From VRUE01 sp963730315 (GTDB lineage Bacteria > Actinomycetota > Thermoleophilia > Solirubrobacterales > 70-9), in the NCBI GenBank assembly GCA_963730315.1, contig CAVSRD010000018.1, forward strand, positions 62,001 through 126,000: DNA of 64,000 bases. The letters run 5' to 3'. The stretch's first letter is position 1, and every line of letters starts with the position of its first letter. Of the stretch, positions 8,500-16,441 are shown in pieces. Position numbers and translations under genes: made by a program. A model generated the notes under the pieces. The model worked only from the letters and a program-made list of their open reading frames with translations. It had not been told where the DNA came from and did not search any database.

Positions 8500-9261
8500 A
8501 TGGACTGGAAGCTGGAGCTGATCGTCGTCCCGGTCTCGGACGTGGACCGGGCCAACGACTTCTACATCGAGAAGGCCGGCTTCGAACTGCTGGTCGACCA
8601 CAGGGCCGGAACCGACTTCCGCGTCGTACAGCTGACGCCGCCGGGCTCGGCCTGCTCGATCGCGGTGATGGGTAGCGCAGAGCGGGCGGGCTCCGTGCAG
8701 GGCCTGCATCTGGTCGTCGACGACGTCGACGCGGCGCGAGCCGAGCTCGCCGAGCGGGGAGTCGAGGTCAGCGAGGCCTTCCACTTCGAGGGGGGCAGAC
8801 AGGCGCCGGGGCCCGACCCCGAGCGGCACGACTACAACTCCTTCCTCTCGTTCAGCGACCCCGACGGCAACGGCTGGATGGTTCAGGAGGTCCGGCGCGG
8901 CACTGCTGCGCCGAATCGCACTCCCCCCGGCAACCGCCTCAAGCTCGTCCGCGATGCGTATGGCGCGTACGAGTCAGGCGATCGGAGCGTCATCGAGAAG
9001 CTTCTCGCGGAGGACTTCGTCTTCTACAGCCCGCCCGATCCCGGCATCGACCGGACGACCTACTTCGAGCGCTGCTGGCCGAACGCGGAGACGATCGAGT
9101 CCTTCGATTTCGTGCGGCTGGCCGAGGTTGGTGATGAGGTGCTGGTCACCTACGAGAGCACCAAACAGGACGGCCACCGCTTCCGCAACACCGAGATCCA
9201 CCGCTTCGACGGCGACAGGATCTGCAGGGTCGAGGTCTACTTCGGCTGGGACCTCGCCTGA
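8500..9261 (+). CDS. VOC-domain / NTF2-like (SnoaL) fusion protein
   Basis: A 253-residue two-domain protein. Residues 1 to about 130 are a vicinal-oxygen-chelate (glyoxalase/bleomycin resistance) fold: an opening ELIVVPVSDVDRANDFYIE, a DVDAARAELAERGVEV helix, and the closing FSDPDGNGWMVQE. Residues about 140-253 are a SnoaL-like NTF2 fold (LVRDAYGAYESGDRSVIEKLLAEDFVFYSP to DGDRICRVEVYFG). Each domain is common; the fusion suggests a small-molecule-binding or modifying role, but no substrate can be named. The start is well supported by GGAGGT eight bases upstream. Confidence 0.85.
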   Translation: MDWKLELIVVPVSDVDRANDFYIEKAGFELLVDHRAGTDFRVVQLTPPGSACSIAVMGSAERAGSVQGLHLVVDDVDAARAELAERGVEVSEAFHFEGGRQAPGPDPERHDYNSFLSFSDPDGNGWMVQEVRRGTAAPNRTPPGNRLKLVRDAYGAYESGDRSVIEKLLAEDFVFYSPPDPGIDRTTYFERCWPNAETIESFDFVRLAEVGDEVLVTYESTKQDGHRFRNTEIHRFDGDRICRVEVYFGWDLA

Positions 9262-9308
9262 CCCGAGGCCGGGCGGCATCGCCGCAGGCATGGTTTGCTC
9301 TACACGGC

Positions 9309-9581
9309 GTGCGCGGGCTCTTCGCGACAATGGCAGCGCGAATCCGGGATCGCGTTCCCGGTGACGCAGCCTGGTATCGAGACCCGGCGGCCCTCGGGGC
9401 TGCGACGCGGCTTGCCGTCGTCGCCACTGTGCCGTTCCTGGCGCTCTACTTCGGCGGCGCCGAACTGGTCGCGATCTGGGCGATGCTCGTCGCGCTGAAC
9501 ATCGTGCTGAGCGGATTCGGGGGCTCGCGGCGCCTCGTCGTGCTCTCGACGGCGGCGCTGACCCTCGTAATGGACTGCTGA
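9309..9581 (+). pseudogene. Probable remnant of an FUSC-like membrane protein
   Basis: A 90-residue frame starting at a GTG. It begins like the N-terminus of FUSC/aromatic-acid-exporter-type proteins: two hydrophobic helices (about 30-50 and 52-68) followed by GFGGSRRLVVLSTAALT, which resembles the FGGxRRxR turn of that family. It then stops abruptly after LVMDC, where intact members continue for hundreds of residues. I read it as a truncated relic. A genuine short membrane protein is possible. Confidence 0.4.
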
Positions 9582-9764
9582 CGGTCGTCGCGTGCGGACC
9601 TCCGCCGGGCGCCACGGAGACGCGCGCGTTTCGTCCAGAGCGAAAACGGCGAGGGATCGACGGGATGCACTCGCAAACGCGCGAAGCGGGAGCGAGGAGC
9701 CGCGCTACGGGAGAAGCAGCCGCCGCAATCGGCTTTGGGCTTCGCTGGAGCTAGAGTCCTGGGG

Positions 9765-10175
9765 GTGGATCTGGACGAGGCGCGCGCGTTTTTGCGCGAA
9801 CATCATCGCGGTGTGCTCGCCACCCGTCGAGCAGACGGCGGTGTCCAGCAGAGCCCGGTTCTCTTGAACGTCGACGGCGAGGGACGGGCGATCATTTCGA
9901 GCAGGGAGACCGCCTACAAGGTGCGCAACCTCCGTCGCGACCCGTGGGCGCAGGCCTGCGTCTTCACCGACGGCTTCTTCGGGCGGTGGCTCTTCGTCGA
10001 GGGCTCCGCCCATGTGCTTTCGTTGCCGGAGGCGATGGACCCCCTGATCGACTACTACACGCGCTTCCCGGACGAGAACCCTGACTGGGACGACTACAGG
10101 GCGCGGATGGAACGCGAACGGCGCGTGTTGATCCGGATCGAGGTCGAACGGGCCGGTCCGGACCGCCAGGGCTGA
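9765..10175 (+). CDS. PPOX-class F420/FMN-dependent oxidoreductase
   Basis: A 136-residue split-barrel protein of the pyridoxamine-phosphate-oxidase-like class. Its pattern is that of actinobacterial F420-dependent members: opening DLDEARAFLREHHRGVLATRRADG, then QSPVLLNVDGEGRAIISSRETAYKVRNLRRDP, then the RWLFVEGSAHV strand and a C-terminal RMERERRVLIRIEVER strand. Most relatives bind F420 or FMN/heme and reduce small electrophiles; the cofactor cannot be fixed from sequence. The GTG at 9765 is preferred over an upstream TTG because conserved sequence begins there. Confidence 0.8.
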   Translation: MDLDEARAFLREHHRGVLATRRADGGVQQSPVLLNVDGEGRAIISSRETAYKVRNLRRDPWAQACVFTDGFFGRWLFVEGSAHVLSLPEAMDPLIDYYTRFPDENPDWDDYRARMERERRVLIRIEVERAGPDRQG

Positions 10176-10298
10176 ACCTCCGAAGGCCGTGCGGCTGGAG
10201 CCCCTGAGCAACCACGTCGAACTTGTCGGCTAGCACCGAATTCGTCGCAGCTTCTCACGCAGCGCAGCAGCGCCGACTCGGGATGATCGCCCTCACCA

Positions 10299-10354
10299 GT
10301 CACCCGGGCGAGCCTGACTTGCGAAAGTCACCCGGGCGAGCCTGACTTGCGAAA
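10299..10354. repeat. Perfect 28-bp tandem direct repeat upstream of Ddn-like gene
   Basis: Two identical 28-bp units lie back to back (10299-10326 and 10327-10354), each containing CACCCGGGCGAGCC and ending TTGCGAAA. They end nine bases before the first possible start codon of the following gene, so they sit in its leader or promoter region. Confidence 0.9.
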
Positions 10355-10362
10355 ATCGCGGT

Positions 10363-10716
10363 GTGCGAAGTCGCGCTCCGTTTCTGGCGATGAACCGGAT
10401 TGTGAACCCGGCGCTGAAGGCCATTTTGAGATCCCCGGTCCACAGGCTTGCGAGCCGCCGCGTCGCGCTGATCACCTACACCGGTCGCCGCAGCGGCCGT
10501 GAATACACGATCCCGTGCTTTTACCGGGACAGGGGCGACGAGGTGACCATCGCTGTCGGTTGGCCCGAGCGCAAGGTCTGGTGGCGCAACCTAACCGAGG
10601 AAGGTGGCGCTGTTCGCCTCCTCGTTCAAGGCCAAGAGCTGCGAGGACACGCCATCGTCACTCGGGATCCGGGTCGTGACGCGCTGGTCCGCGTGCGGGT
10701 CGACTCTCGAAGCTGA
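10363..10716 (+). CDS. Nitroreductase/quinone reductase family (Ddn-like, deazaflavin-dependent)
   Basis: A 117-residue protein with the core signature of the Ddn family: ALITYTGRRSGREYTIPCFY, then VTIAVGWPERKVWWRNL, then VRLLVQGQELRGHAIV. Relatives bind F420 and reduce quinones or nitro compounds. It is shorter than Ddn itself (about 150 aa) and ends just after the last strand, as some short family members do. The start may be GTG 10363 or ATG 10390; the latter still keeps all conserved sequence. Together with the PPOX protein upstream it suggests F420 use in this organism. Confidence 0.8.
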   Translation: MRSRAPFLAMNRIVNPALKAILRSPVHRLASRRVALITYTGRRSGREYTIPCFYRDRGDEVTIAVGWPERKVWWRNLTEEGGAVRLLVQGQELRGHAIVTRDPGRDALVRVRVDSRS

Positions 10717-10798
10717 CGCCCTCGGCGACCCGGTCGAGGGAGCGCTGGCCTTCGCGCAAAGCGGAAGCGAATCAGGCAGATTCCGGGTTACGGCCGTT

Positions 10799-11167
10799 TC
10801 AGTAGGTAAAGGTCGTCGCCCCCTCGGCGGCGAATTCCATCAGCGGCGTGGCTCCTTTGAGCTCCGCGCTGTCAACTAGCCCCTGCTCGTCGAGATCGCG
10901 CTCCCCGAAGCAGACTGGGCAGACGTAGAAGTGGCCGCCTTTTTCGATGAACTGGCCGTGCAGTCGCTCGACCGGTGGGTCCAGATCGGCCCGGATGCCG
11001 TCAGCGTAGCCTCGAAGTGCCAGACGAACGCCCTCGACGGTCAACCACATCACGACCTCCTTGCCCTTGTCGAGCGCGGCGACTGCCGTGAGGTAGGCGG
11101 TCACGACCCGATCGGGATCTTCCTCGCCATACGTGCAGCCCACAATAACTCGGTCGCCGTTTGCCAT
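10799..11167 (-). CDS. DsrE/DsrF-like family protein
   Basis: A 122-residue small Rossmann-like protein (DRVIVGCTYGEEDPDRV, AALDKGKEVVMWLTVEGVRLAL, then KGGHFYVCPVCFGERDLDEQGLV). The pattern fits DsrE/YchN-type proteins, some of which move sulfur on a conserved cysteine; here Cys residues lie in VCPVC. The ATG at 11167 is chosen because an AGGAGG ribosome-binding site precedes it by about eight bases. The physiological role is unknown. Confidence 0.75.
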   Translation of the reverse strand: MANGDRVIVGCTYGEEDPDRVVTAYLTAVAALDKGKEVVMWLTVEGVRLALRGYADGIRADLDPPVERLHGQFIEKGGHFYVCPVCFGERDLDEQGLVDSAELKGATPLMEFAAEGATTFTY

Positions 11168-11256
11168 CGCCGGCCTCCTCTCGTGTTGTGTCACGCCTAC
11201 ACCATGCGGAGGGGACTCTAACTCGTGATCTGCAGGGGGGAACGGCGAGCTTGGCC

Positions 11257-11281
11257 AAAATGGGGCGGTACACCTGGGAGT
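11257..11281. repeat. AAATGGGGCGGTAC element, copy 1
   Basis: Shares AAATGGGGCGGTAC followed by nCCTGnGAGT with the sequence at 12465-12488. Both copies are intergenic and preceded by a GGAACGGCG block. Confidence 0.7.
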
Positions 11282-11328
11282 GCGCCCTCACCAGGGGTCG
11301 GACCATGCGTCGATCCGCAGCGACGGGA

Positions 11329-11369
11329 GCGTCGGTAGCTGGCTAAACCCGACGGTTGACAAAGGTCAA
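11329..11369. repeat. GCTAAACCC intergenic repeat, copy 1
   Basis: The core is AGCTGGCTAAACCCGACGG followed by TTGACAAAGGTCAA, an interrupted inverted repeat. It lies about 90 bp upstream of the NTF2-fold gene at 11462, in the same orientation as copies 2 and 3. Confidence 0.75.
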
Positions 11370-11461
11370 ACTGGAGCCGGGATACGACTAGCTCAGCGCC
11401 GCGCTTGACGCTGGCCAGCCCAAGTGATATGGACTTGAATCCACCAAAGAGGAGACTTGGC

Positions 11462-12064
11462 ATGGGGCGCTTCGACATCACGCAGACCAACGCGGCCGTG
11501 GAGCAGCTGATCGAGACCACCGAGAACCCTCGGCATCTCTTCTTGCTGCAGGCCTACAACCGCCACCGCTACCTGGAGATGGCCGGTCGCTACAAGGAGA
11601 TCTTCGAGCCCGAGATGACGGTCGAGCACCCCGTCTATCACTTCAACGTCTTCGGGATGAACGTCACGCTCGACGGGCGCGAGGAGGTCGAAGCCATATA
11701 CCGCGAGTGGACCCAGACCGGCCAGTGCATCTTCTATAGCGGCGGCGACGAGCGGCTCGCGGTCGGCGACAACATGATCTGCTCCACGGGCACGATCTGC
11801 CAGCAGACCCCGGGCGAGGTTCTCGCTGCCACAGGTGCCGACCTCGATGCTGACGCGACCTATGTCGTGATGAACGTCGAGCACATGATCTGGCCCTATG
11901 ACGACCGCGGTCGGCTGGTTGGCGAGGACGTCTGGGAGATCGACGAATCCAAGCGCGAGGTGGTCAAGCTCGATCCGGCCGAAGTGCTGACACCGGAGGA
12001 GTCAGCCAGGCTGCTCGAGCCGTTCATTAAGCCGCTGCCGGCTTTCGACTCGTTGGTCGGCTGA
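11462..12064 (+). CDS. NTF2-fold (SnoaL-like) protein
   Basis: A 200-residue protein with the general pattern of the NTF2/SnoaL superfamily: an N-terminal helical part (LFLLQAYNRHRYLEMAGRYKEIFEPEMTVEHPVY), a DGREEVEAIYREW helix, and later strands with VVMNVEHMIWPYDDRGRLVGEDVWE. It probably binds or converts a small hydrophobic molecule; no catalytic residues can be assigned. The ATG at 11462 is supported by GAGGAG eight bases upstream, and an in-frame ATG further upstream lacks this. Not clearly assignable to a named subfamily. Confidence 0.7.
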   Translation: MGRFDITQTNAAVEQLIETTENPRHLFLLQAYNRHRYLEMAGRYKEIFEPEMTVEHPVYHFNVFGMNVTLDGREEVEAIYREWTQTGQCIFYSGGDERLAVGDNMICSTGTICQQTPGEVLAATGADLDADATYVVMNVEHMIWPYDDRGRLVGEDVWEIDESKREVVKLDPAEVLTPEESARLLEPFIKPLPAFDSLVG

Positions 12065-12118
12065 GATGCCGTCAGGCGAGGCGCCGCGGGTCTCTTGCGA
12101 CCACCCTTAGCGGCGGCA

Positions 12119-12161
12119 GTGTCGCGAGCTGGCTAAACCCGACGGTGGACAAACAGGGGTC
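12119..12161. repeat. GCTAAACCC intergenic repeat, copy 2
   Basis: Identical to copy 1 over AGCTGGCTAAACCCGACGG. The inverted TTGAC..GTCAA part is degraded (GTGGACAAACAGGGGTCA). Confidence 0.7.
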
Positions 12162-12382
12162 AGTCGGCGGACGCGGGCTCGGGGACTGTCGCCGAGGAGT
12201 CGGGTTCCGCGTCGTGGGAGGCGGGGGCGGGCTCCGACGCGCCGATCCAGGTAGACCTTGGCCCGCTCGCTCGCGGGCGCGCAGCGGCCCGGCCCGTTCG
12301 GATGCAGCATCATCGCAGTCAGATCCACGTGATCATCCGCCGATGACCGCTTAGTAGCTGGAAGGGACATGGGGCGGCGGCA

Positions 12383-12422
12383 GCGTCGGGAGCTGGCTAA
12401 ACCCGGGGGTTGACAAGGTCAA
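12383..12422. repeat. GCTAAACCC intergenic repeat, copy 3
   Basis: Matches copy 1 over GCGTCGG and AGCTGGCTAAACCC, and keeps an intact TTGAC-aag-GTCAA inverted repeat. Confidence 0.7.
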
Positions 12423-12464
12423 CCGCGGCCGCAGCCCGGAACGGCGGCAGGCGCAGGCCTGTCG

Positions 12465-12488
12465 AAATGGGGCGGTACTCCTGAGAGT
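12465..12488. repeat. AAATGGGGCGGTAC element, copy 2
   Basis: Second copy of the element at 11257-11281. Here it follows the GCTAAACCC repeat, whereas copy 1 precedes it. Confidence 0.7.
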
Positions 12489-12687
12489 CGTGCACTCGGT
12501 TTCGCTCCCGCTTCGCGCGACTTCCGAGCGCGTCGACGACGAGCCGTAGACGCTCGCTTCGCGCGAAAAGGGGTAGTGACGGTCTCCGCTGCGCTGGCTC
12601 CCCCTCCCGCGTGGATTGCGGTAGCAGGCTGAGGGCGCAGCGTCCGTGTGCGGACGCTCACGATTTCGCCCAAGGGAGCGGCGGGCG

Positions 12688-13083
12688 CTAGGACCAGAAC
12701 GCGTCGCTCTCGGCCGGTTTCGCGTCGGCCATCCACCACTCGGCGATGCGTCCGTCCGCGACCCGCAGCAGGTGCGCCGCGAAGTTGTGCAGCGATCGGC
12801 CACCCCGCTGCGCGCGAACCTCGACCATGACCAGGACCCGATCCTCGTCGGCCGGGACCGGCGGCTGGGTCAGCTCGATGCTGAAGCGGGCCGAGGGGAG
12901 GTTCATCTCCTCGACCCGACCCAGATAGGCCTCCCTGCCCTCGACCCTGTCCATCCCGCCCTCGGCGTTGGTGACGTGGGCGACGAGGTCTTCGGCGAGC
13001 AGCGCCCGCATCGCGTCGAAGTCGGCGGCCGAGAAGGCCGCGAGGAAGCGCTCCGCAACCGCGGTCGGCTCGCTCGACTCCAC
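12688..13083 (-). CDS. NTF2-fold (SnoaL-like) protein
   Basis: A 131-residue single-domain NTF2/SnoaL protein: AVAERFLAAFSAADFDAMRALLAEDLVAHV opens with the usual helix-and-strand, then GREAYLGRVEEM, and it ends with LLRVADGRIAEWWMADAKP, the common final strands. The open frame runs further upstream across the divergent oxidoreductase start; I place the start at GTG 13083, where conserved sequence begins, though no clear ribosome-binding site is visible. The function is unknown. Its 3' end is related to the tandem repeat at 8288-8355. Confidence 0.7.
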   Translation of the reverse strand: MESSEPTAVAERFLAAFSAADFDAMRALLAEDLVAHVTNAEGGMDRVEGREAYLGRVEEMNLPSARFSIELTQPPVPADEDRVLVMVEVRAQRGGRSLHNFAAHLLRVADGRIAEWWMADAKPAESDAFWS

Positions 13084-13107
13084 GCCGCGGCACGATACAG
13101 TCGCGGC

Positions 13108-15063
13108 ATGCGGCCCTCCCGCCGCCAGCAGCTTGCCCTCGAGGCGATTTGCGACACCTTCTGCCCGCCCGCCAACGGGATTCCCGGCGCCGGCGAGCTC
13201 GGCGTGGCGGACGCGGTGCTGGACGCCGCCGCCCTGAACCCGCGAAAGGCCGAGCGCAGCCAGCTGCGGCAGCTCCTCTCCGTCTGGGACAGCAAGCCGA
13301 TCACCGCGCTGCTCGGCCACGGCGGCTGGGAGCGCTTCTCCGAGCTGCCCTCCCGGGAGCGCGAGCGGATCCTGCGCAGCTGGGGCGAGTCGCGGCTGCC
13401 CCAGCGGCGCGCCGCCTTCCAGGCTCTGCGGAAGGCGGCGCTGCTCTTCTACTGGGCGCTGCCGAGCCGCGACGGCAGCCCCAACCCCGCCTGGGAGGCG
13501 GTCGGGTACCCCGGGCCGCTCGGGCGGCGCGAGGACGCGCCCCCCAAGCCGCTGAAGCCACTCGAGCCCGGCGCCGACATGACCCTGGACTGCGACGTTG
13601 TGGTCGTCGGGTCGGGCGCCGGCGGCGGGCCGGTGGCGGGCATCCTCACCGAGGCGGGGCTCGACGTGGTGCTGGTCGAGACGGGCGGCTACTACGACGA
13701 CGCCGATTTCGACGGCTCAGAGCTGACGGCGCTGACCGGCTTCTACGCCAACGCCCCGACCGCCAGCACGGACGAGTCGGTCGGCCTGATCGCCGGCTCC
13801 TGCCTGGGCGGCGGCACGGTGGTCAACTACACCTCCTCCTTCCGCACGCCGGGACCGATCCGCGAGGAGTGGGCGGCGCACGGCGTCCCCGCCTTCACCT
13901 CCGCGGAGTTCGACGCCTCGCTGGACGCCGTTGCCGAGCGCCTCGGCATCAACCAAGAGCACTGCGAGCCGGGCGTGCGCGACCGCCTCCTGCAGGACGG
14001 GGCGCAGAGCCTCGGTTGGTCGAGCGGGATGCAGCCGCGCAACGTCCGCGGCTGCGCTCAGGGCAAGGAGTGCGGCTACTGCGGGCTCGGCTGCCGGGTC
14101 GGCGCCAAGATGTCGACCACGAAGACGTGGCTGGCGGACGCGCACGACCGCGGCGGCCGGCTCGTCGTGCGCACCAAGGTCGACCGGGTGCTGGTCGACG
14201 ACGGCGCGGCGCGCGGAATCGAGGGGAGCACGGCTTCGGGCCATCGCCTCACGGTCCGCAGCCGCGCGGTGGTGGCCGCCTGCGGCGCGATCCAGACGCC
14301 CGCGCTGCTGAAGCGCTCCGGGCTGCAGAACGCGAACCTCGGCCGCAACCTCAAGGTGCACCCCGTCGCCGCCGTGTTCGGGGCCTTCGACGCCGCGGTC
14401 AACGGCTGGGAGGGGACGATGCAGGCCCGCTACGTCGACGAGCACACGAACCTGCGCGACGGCCATGGCGTTCTCTACGAGACCGGGCCGCTGCACCCCC
14501 ACCTCTTCATCCCGCTCTCGCCGTGGCGTGGCCGCCGCGAGCACCTGGCGCTGATGGAGGAGATGTCGCACACCTGTCCGGTCGGCGTGATCCTCCGCGA
14601 CCGCGGCGGCGGCGAGGTCAAGGTCGGGCGGGACGGCGAGCCCTTCGTGCGCTACGGGCTGTCGGAGTTCGACCAGGCCAACCTCCGCGACGGGATCGAC
14701 GGCGCCGCGCAGCTGCTGGAGGCGGCGGGCGCGGAGCGCATCTTCTCCTCGCACGCGGGGTGGGTCGGCTACGAGCCGGGCCGCGACGGCGATCGCGCCC
14801 GCTTCATCGGCGACGCCGACGCCCGCGGCTACGGGGCCGGGCGCATCCAGCTGCTCGGCTTTCACCTGCAGGGCAGCGCCCGGATGGGCGGCTCTCCCGA
14901 CACCGCCGTGTGCGATCCCACCGGCCAGACCTGGGACGTCCGCGACCTCTACGTCTGCGACGGGTCGGCGTTTCCGACCGCCGTCGGCGTCAACCCGCAC
15001 TTCTCGATCCAGTCGGTCGCCCACATGAACGCCCGCGGGCTGGCCGAGCGGCTCGCCGGCTGA
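13108..15063 (+). CDS. GMC-family oxidoreductase (long-chain alcohol oxidase-like)
   Basis: A 651-residue flavoprotein. An N-terminal helical domain of about 150 residues resembles the gluconate-dehydrogenase subunit 3-like part found in fatty-alcohol-oxidase-type GMC enzymes. The FAD fold follows (VVVVGSGAGGGPVAG, 164-178), then GSCLGGGTVVNYTSSFRTP, and a cysteine-rich insert (RGCAQGKECGYCGLGCRVG) that could bind a metal or form disulfides. It closes with the C-terminal GMC motif HLQGSARMG and GVNPHFSIQS, which contains the active-site His. It probably oxidises an alcohol; the substrate is unknown. The ATG at 13108 is chosen because the frame upstream is low-quality sequence overlapping the divergent gene. 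Confidence 0.88.
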   Translation: MRPSRRQQLALEAICDTFCPPANGIPGAGELGVADAVLDAAALNPRKAERSQLRQLLSVWDSKPITALLGHGGWERFSELPSRERERILRSWGESRLPQRRAAFQALRKAALLFYWALPSRDGSPNPAWEAVGYPGPLGRREDAPPKPLKPLEPGADMTLDCDVVVVGSGAGGGPVAGILTEAGLDVVLVETGGYYDDADFDGSELTALTGFYANAPTASTDESVGLIAGSCLGGGTVVNYTSSFRTPGPIREEWAAHGVPAFTSAEFDASLDAVAERLGINQEHCEPGVRDRLLQDGAQSLGWSSGMQPRNVRGCAQGKECGYCGLGCRVGAKMSTTKTWLADAHDRGGRLVVRTKVDRVLVDDGAARGIEGSTASGHRLTVRSRAVVAACGAIQTPALLKRSGLQNANLGRNLKVHPVAAVFGAFDAAVNGWEGTMQARYVDEHTNLRDGHGVLYETGPLHPHLFIPLSPWRGRREHLALMEEMSHTCPVGVILRDRGGGEVKVGRDGEPFVRYGLSEFDQANLRDGIDGAAQLLEAAGAERIFSSHAGWVGYEPGRDGDRARFIGDADARGYGAGRIQLLGFHLQGSARMGGSPDTAVCDPTGQTWDVRDLYVCDGSAFPTAVGVNPHFSIQSVAHMNARGLAERLAG

Positions 15064-15101
15064 GTCGGCCCTGAGAGCAGCGCTATCGTTGGCCAGCGAA
15101 G

Positions 15102-15530
15102 GTGACGGCCGACTCCGAGCATCCCCTGACCGGCGGCTGCGGCTGCGGAGCCGTCCGCTTCGAGGTGACCGCCCCGCTGGTCGCCGCGAACTACTGCCAC
15201 TGCAGGCGCTGCCAACGGCGCAGCGGCACCGCCGCCTCGGCCAACGCCCGACCCGAGCAGGGCTCGTTCCGGCTGCTCGCGGGCGGGGAGGCGTTGCGCG
15301 CTTGGAGGCCGGAGGGTGGCTGGGAGAAGGTGTTCTGCGGCGAGTGCGGCTCCGCCGTCTTCAGCCGCCATCCGGAGGACCACGAGCGGATGAGCATCAG
15401 GATGGGAGCCTTCGACGCGGATCCCGGCATCCGCCCCAGCGTGCGTCAGTTCGTCTCCTACGCCGCGGCCTGGGAGCCGATCCCCGACGATGGATTGCCC
15501 CGCCACCCGGAGAGCGCCCGGGTCGATTGA
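15102..15530 (+). CDS. GFA-family (CENP-V/GFA domain) zinc protein
   Basis: A 142-residue protein with the zinc-ligand pattern of the glutathione-dependent formaldehyde-activating family: GGCGCGAVRFEV, then NYCHCRRCQRRSG, then FCGECGSAVFS. Many members are annotated as formaldehyde-activating but lack proven function. It starts with GTG 38 bp after the GMC oxidoreductase and may be cotranscribed. If the GMC enzyme makes an aldehyde, a downstream detoxifying role would fit, but this is inference. Confidence 0.85.
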   Translation: MTADSEHPLTGGCGCGAVRFEVTAPLVAANYCHCRRCQRRSGTAASANARPEQGSFRLLAGGEALRAWRPEGGWEKVFCGECGSAVFSRHPEDHERMSIRMGAFDADPGIRPSVRQFVSYAAAWEPIPDDGLPRHPESARVD

Positions 15531-15547
15531 CGTCCGCGAAAGCGGGG

Positions 15548-16441
15548 ATGAGAGCACGTTTGGCCATCTGCCTGTGCCTGGCCGTGCCGCTCGCCGGCTG
15601 CGGCCAGAGCGCGACGCGGCCGTTCCGGGCGCATGTCCACGTCGCCCGCACCGCCCACACCAAGGTTGCCTGGTACGAACGCGGGCGGGGAGCTCCGCTC
15701 CTGATGTTGATCGGCACCGGCTCGACGATGGCCGAATGGGACCCGGCGCTGCTGCGGTTGCTGGCCAAGCACCACCGGCTGATCCTCTTCGACTACCCCG
15801 GCGTGGGAGTGTCGGGACCCTGGCACGGGGGCTCCTTCGACTCGCTCGCCGCCGCCACCGCGGGCCTCCTGAGGGCGATCGGCGCGGCGCGGGCAGACGT
15901 CCTCGGCTGGTCGATGGGAGGGTTCGTCGCCCAGCGCCTGGCGATCGACCACCCGGCCCGGGTCTCCCACCTGATCCTCGCCGGCACCAACCCCGGCGGC
16001 AGCCGCACCGTGCTCGGCACGCCGAAGGCACAGGCGATCGACAGCGAGCCGCACCCGTCGGACACGCAGATCCTCCGCGAGCTGTACCCGCCAAGCCATC
16101 AGGCCGAGGGCCGGCGCTTCCTGCGCCGCCTCGAACGGGCGAGCCAAAGCGGCGAGATCCCCGACGACTTCCGCGTGCCCGCCGCCACCGTCCGCCGCCA
16201 GGTCGCGGCCGAGGACCCCTGGCTACGCAGCAACCGCAACTACCGCCAGCTCGGCCGCCTCGCCGTCCCCACCCTGGCAGCCGGCGGCGCCGCCGACCCG
16301 GCGGCGCCCGCGGTCAACCTGCGGCGGATCGCCGCCCGCATCCCCCGCACCGAGCTGCGGATCTTCCCCGGCGCCCATGCCTTCCTCTTCCAGGACCGCG
16401 GCCCCTTCACGGGTACGGTGGACCGGTTCCTAGCCCGCTGA
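15548..16441 (+). CDS. Alpha/beta hydrolase lipoprotein
   Basis: A 297-residue alpha/beta hydrolase. The start at 15548 gives a lipoprotein signal with lipobox LAGC (Cys at about residue 18), so the enzyme is probably anchored outside the membrane. The nucleophile elbow is GWSMGG, the oxyanion region is MLIGTGSTMAEWD, and the catalytic His is in FPGAHAFLFQD near the C-terminus. The fold resembles esterase and haloperoxidase-type proteins; the substrate is unknown. It lies 17 bp after the GFA gene on the same strand. Confidence 0.85.
   Translation: MRARLAICLCLAVPLAGCGQSATRPFRAHVHVARTAHTKVAWYERGRGAPLLMLIGTGSTMAEWDPALLRLLAKHHRLILFDYPGVGVSGPWHGGSFDSLAAATAGLLRAIGAARADVLGWSMGGFVAQRLAIDHPARVSHLILAGTNPGGSRTVLGTPKAQAIDSEPHPSDTQILRELYPPSHQAEGRRFLRRLERASQSGEIPDDFRVPAATVRRQVAAEDPWLRSNRNYRQLGRLAVPTLAAGGAADPAAPAVNLRRIAARIPRTELRIFPGAHAFLFQDRGPFTGTVDRFLAR

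Larger units (their letters stand above)
11195..11461. other. Intergenic region between divergent genes, carrying two repeat elements
   Basis: These 267 bp separate the DsrE-like gene from the divergent NTF2-fold gene. They hold one copy of the AAATGGGGCGGTAC element (11257-11281) and the first copy of the GCTAAACCC element (11329-11369). The latter ends in an inverted TTGAC..GTCAA pair that could be an operator or part of a promoter. No coding sequence is supported. Confidence 0.5.
12065..12687. other. Long intergenic region with repeats, no supported gene
   Basis: These 623 bp carry copies 2 and 3 of the GCTAAACCC element and copy 2 of the AAATGGGGCGGTAC element. Open frames here have no plausible start, composition or similarity and are probably chance. 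The region may be decayed sequence. Confidence 0.5.

Noticed and set aside
11355..11391. Classical sigma-70 promoter with TTGACA in GCTAAACCC repeat copy 1
   Set aside because: The nearest TA-rich -10-like hexamer is about 21 bases away, too far; TTGACA is equally explained by the inverted repeat.
12107..12803. Small open frames in the 12.1-12.7 kb gap
   Set aside because: No ribosome-binding site, odd composition, and they run across the intergenic repeats.
13149..15074. Very long open frames overlapping or opposite to known genes (for example 13149-15074 plus, 13717-15024 minus, 33178-36807 plus, 54775-57156 minus)
   Set aside because: They are Arg/Pro/Ala-rich shadows of real genes, typical of 70% GC DNA, with no family motifs.
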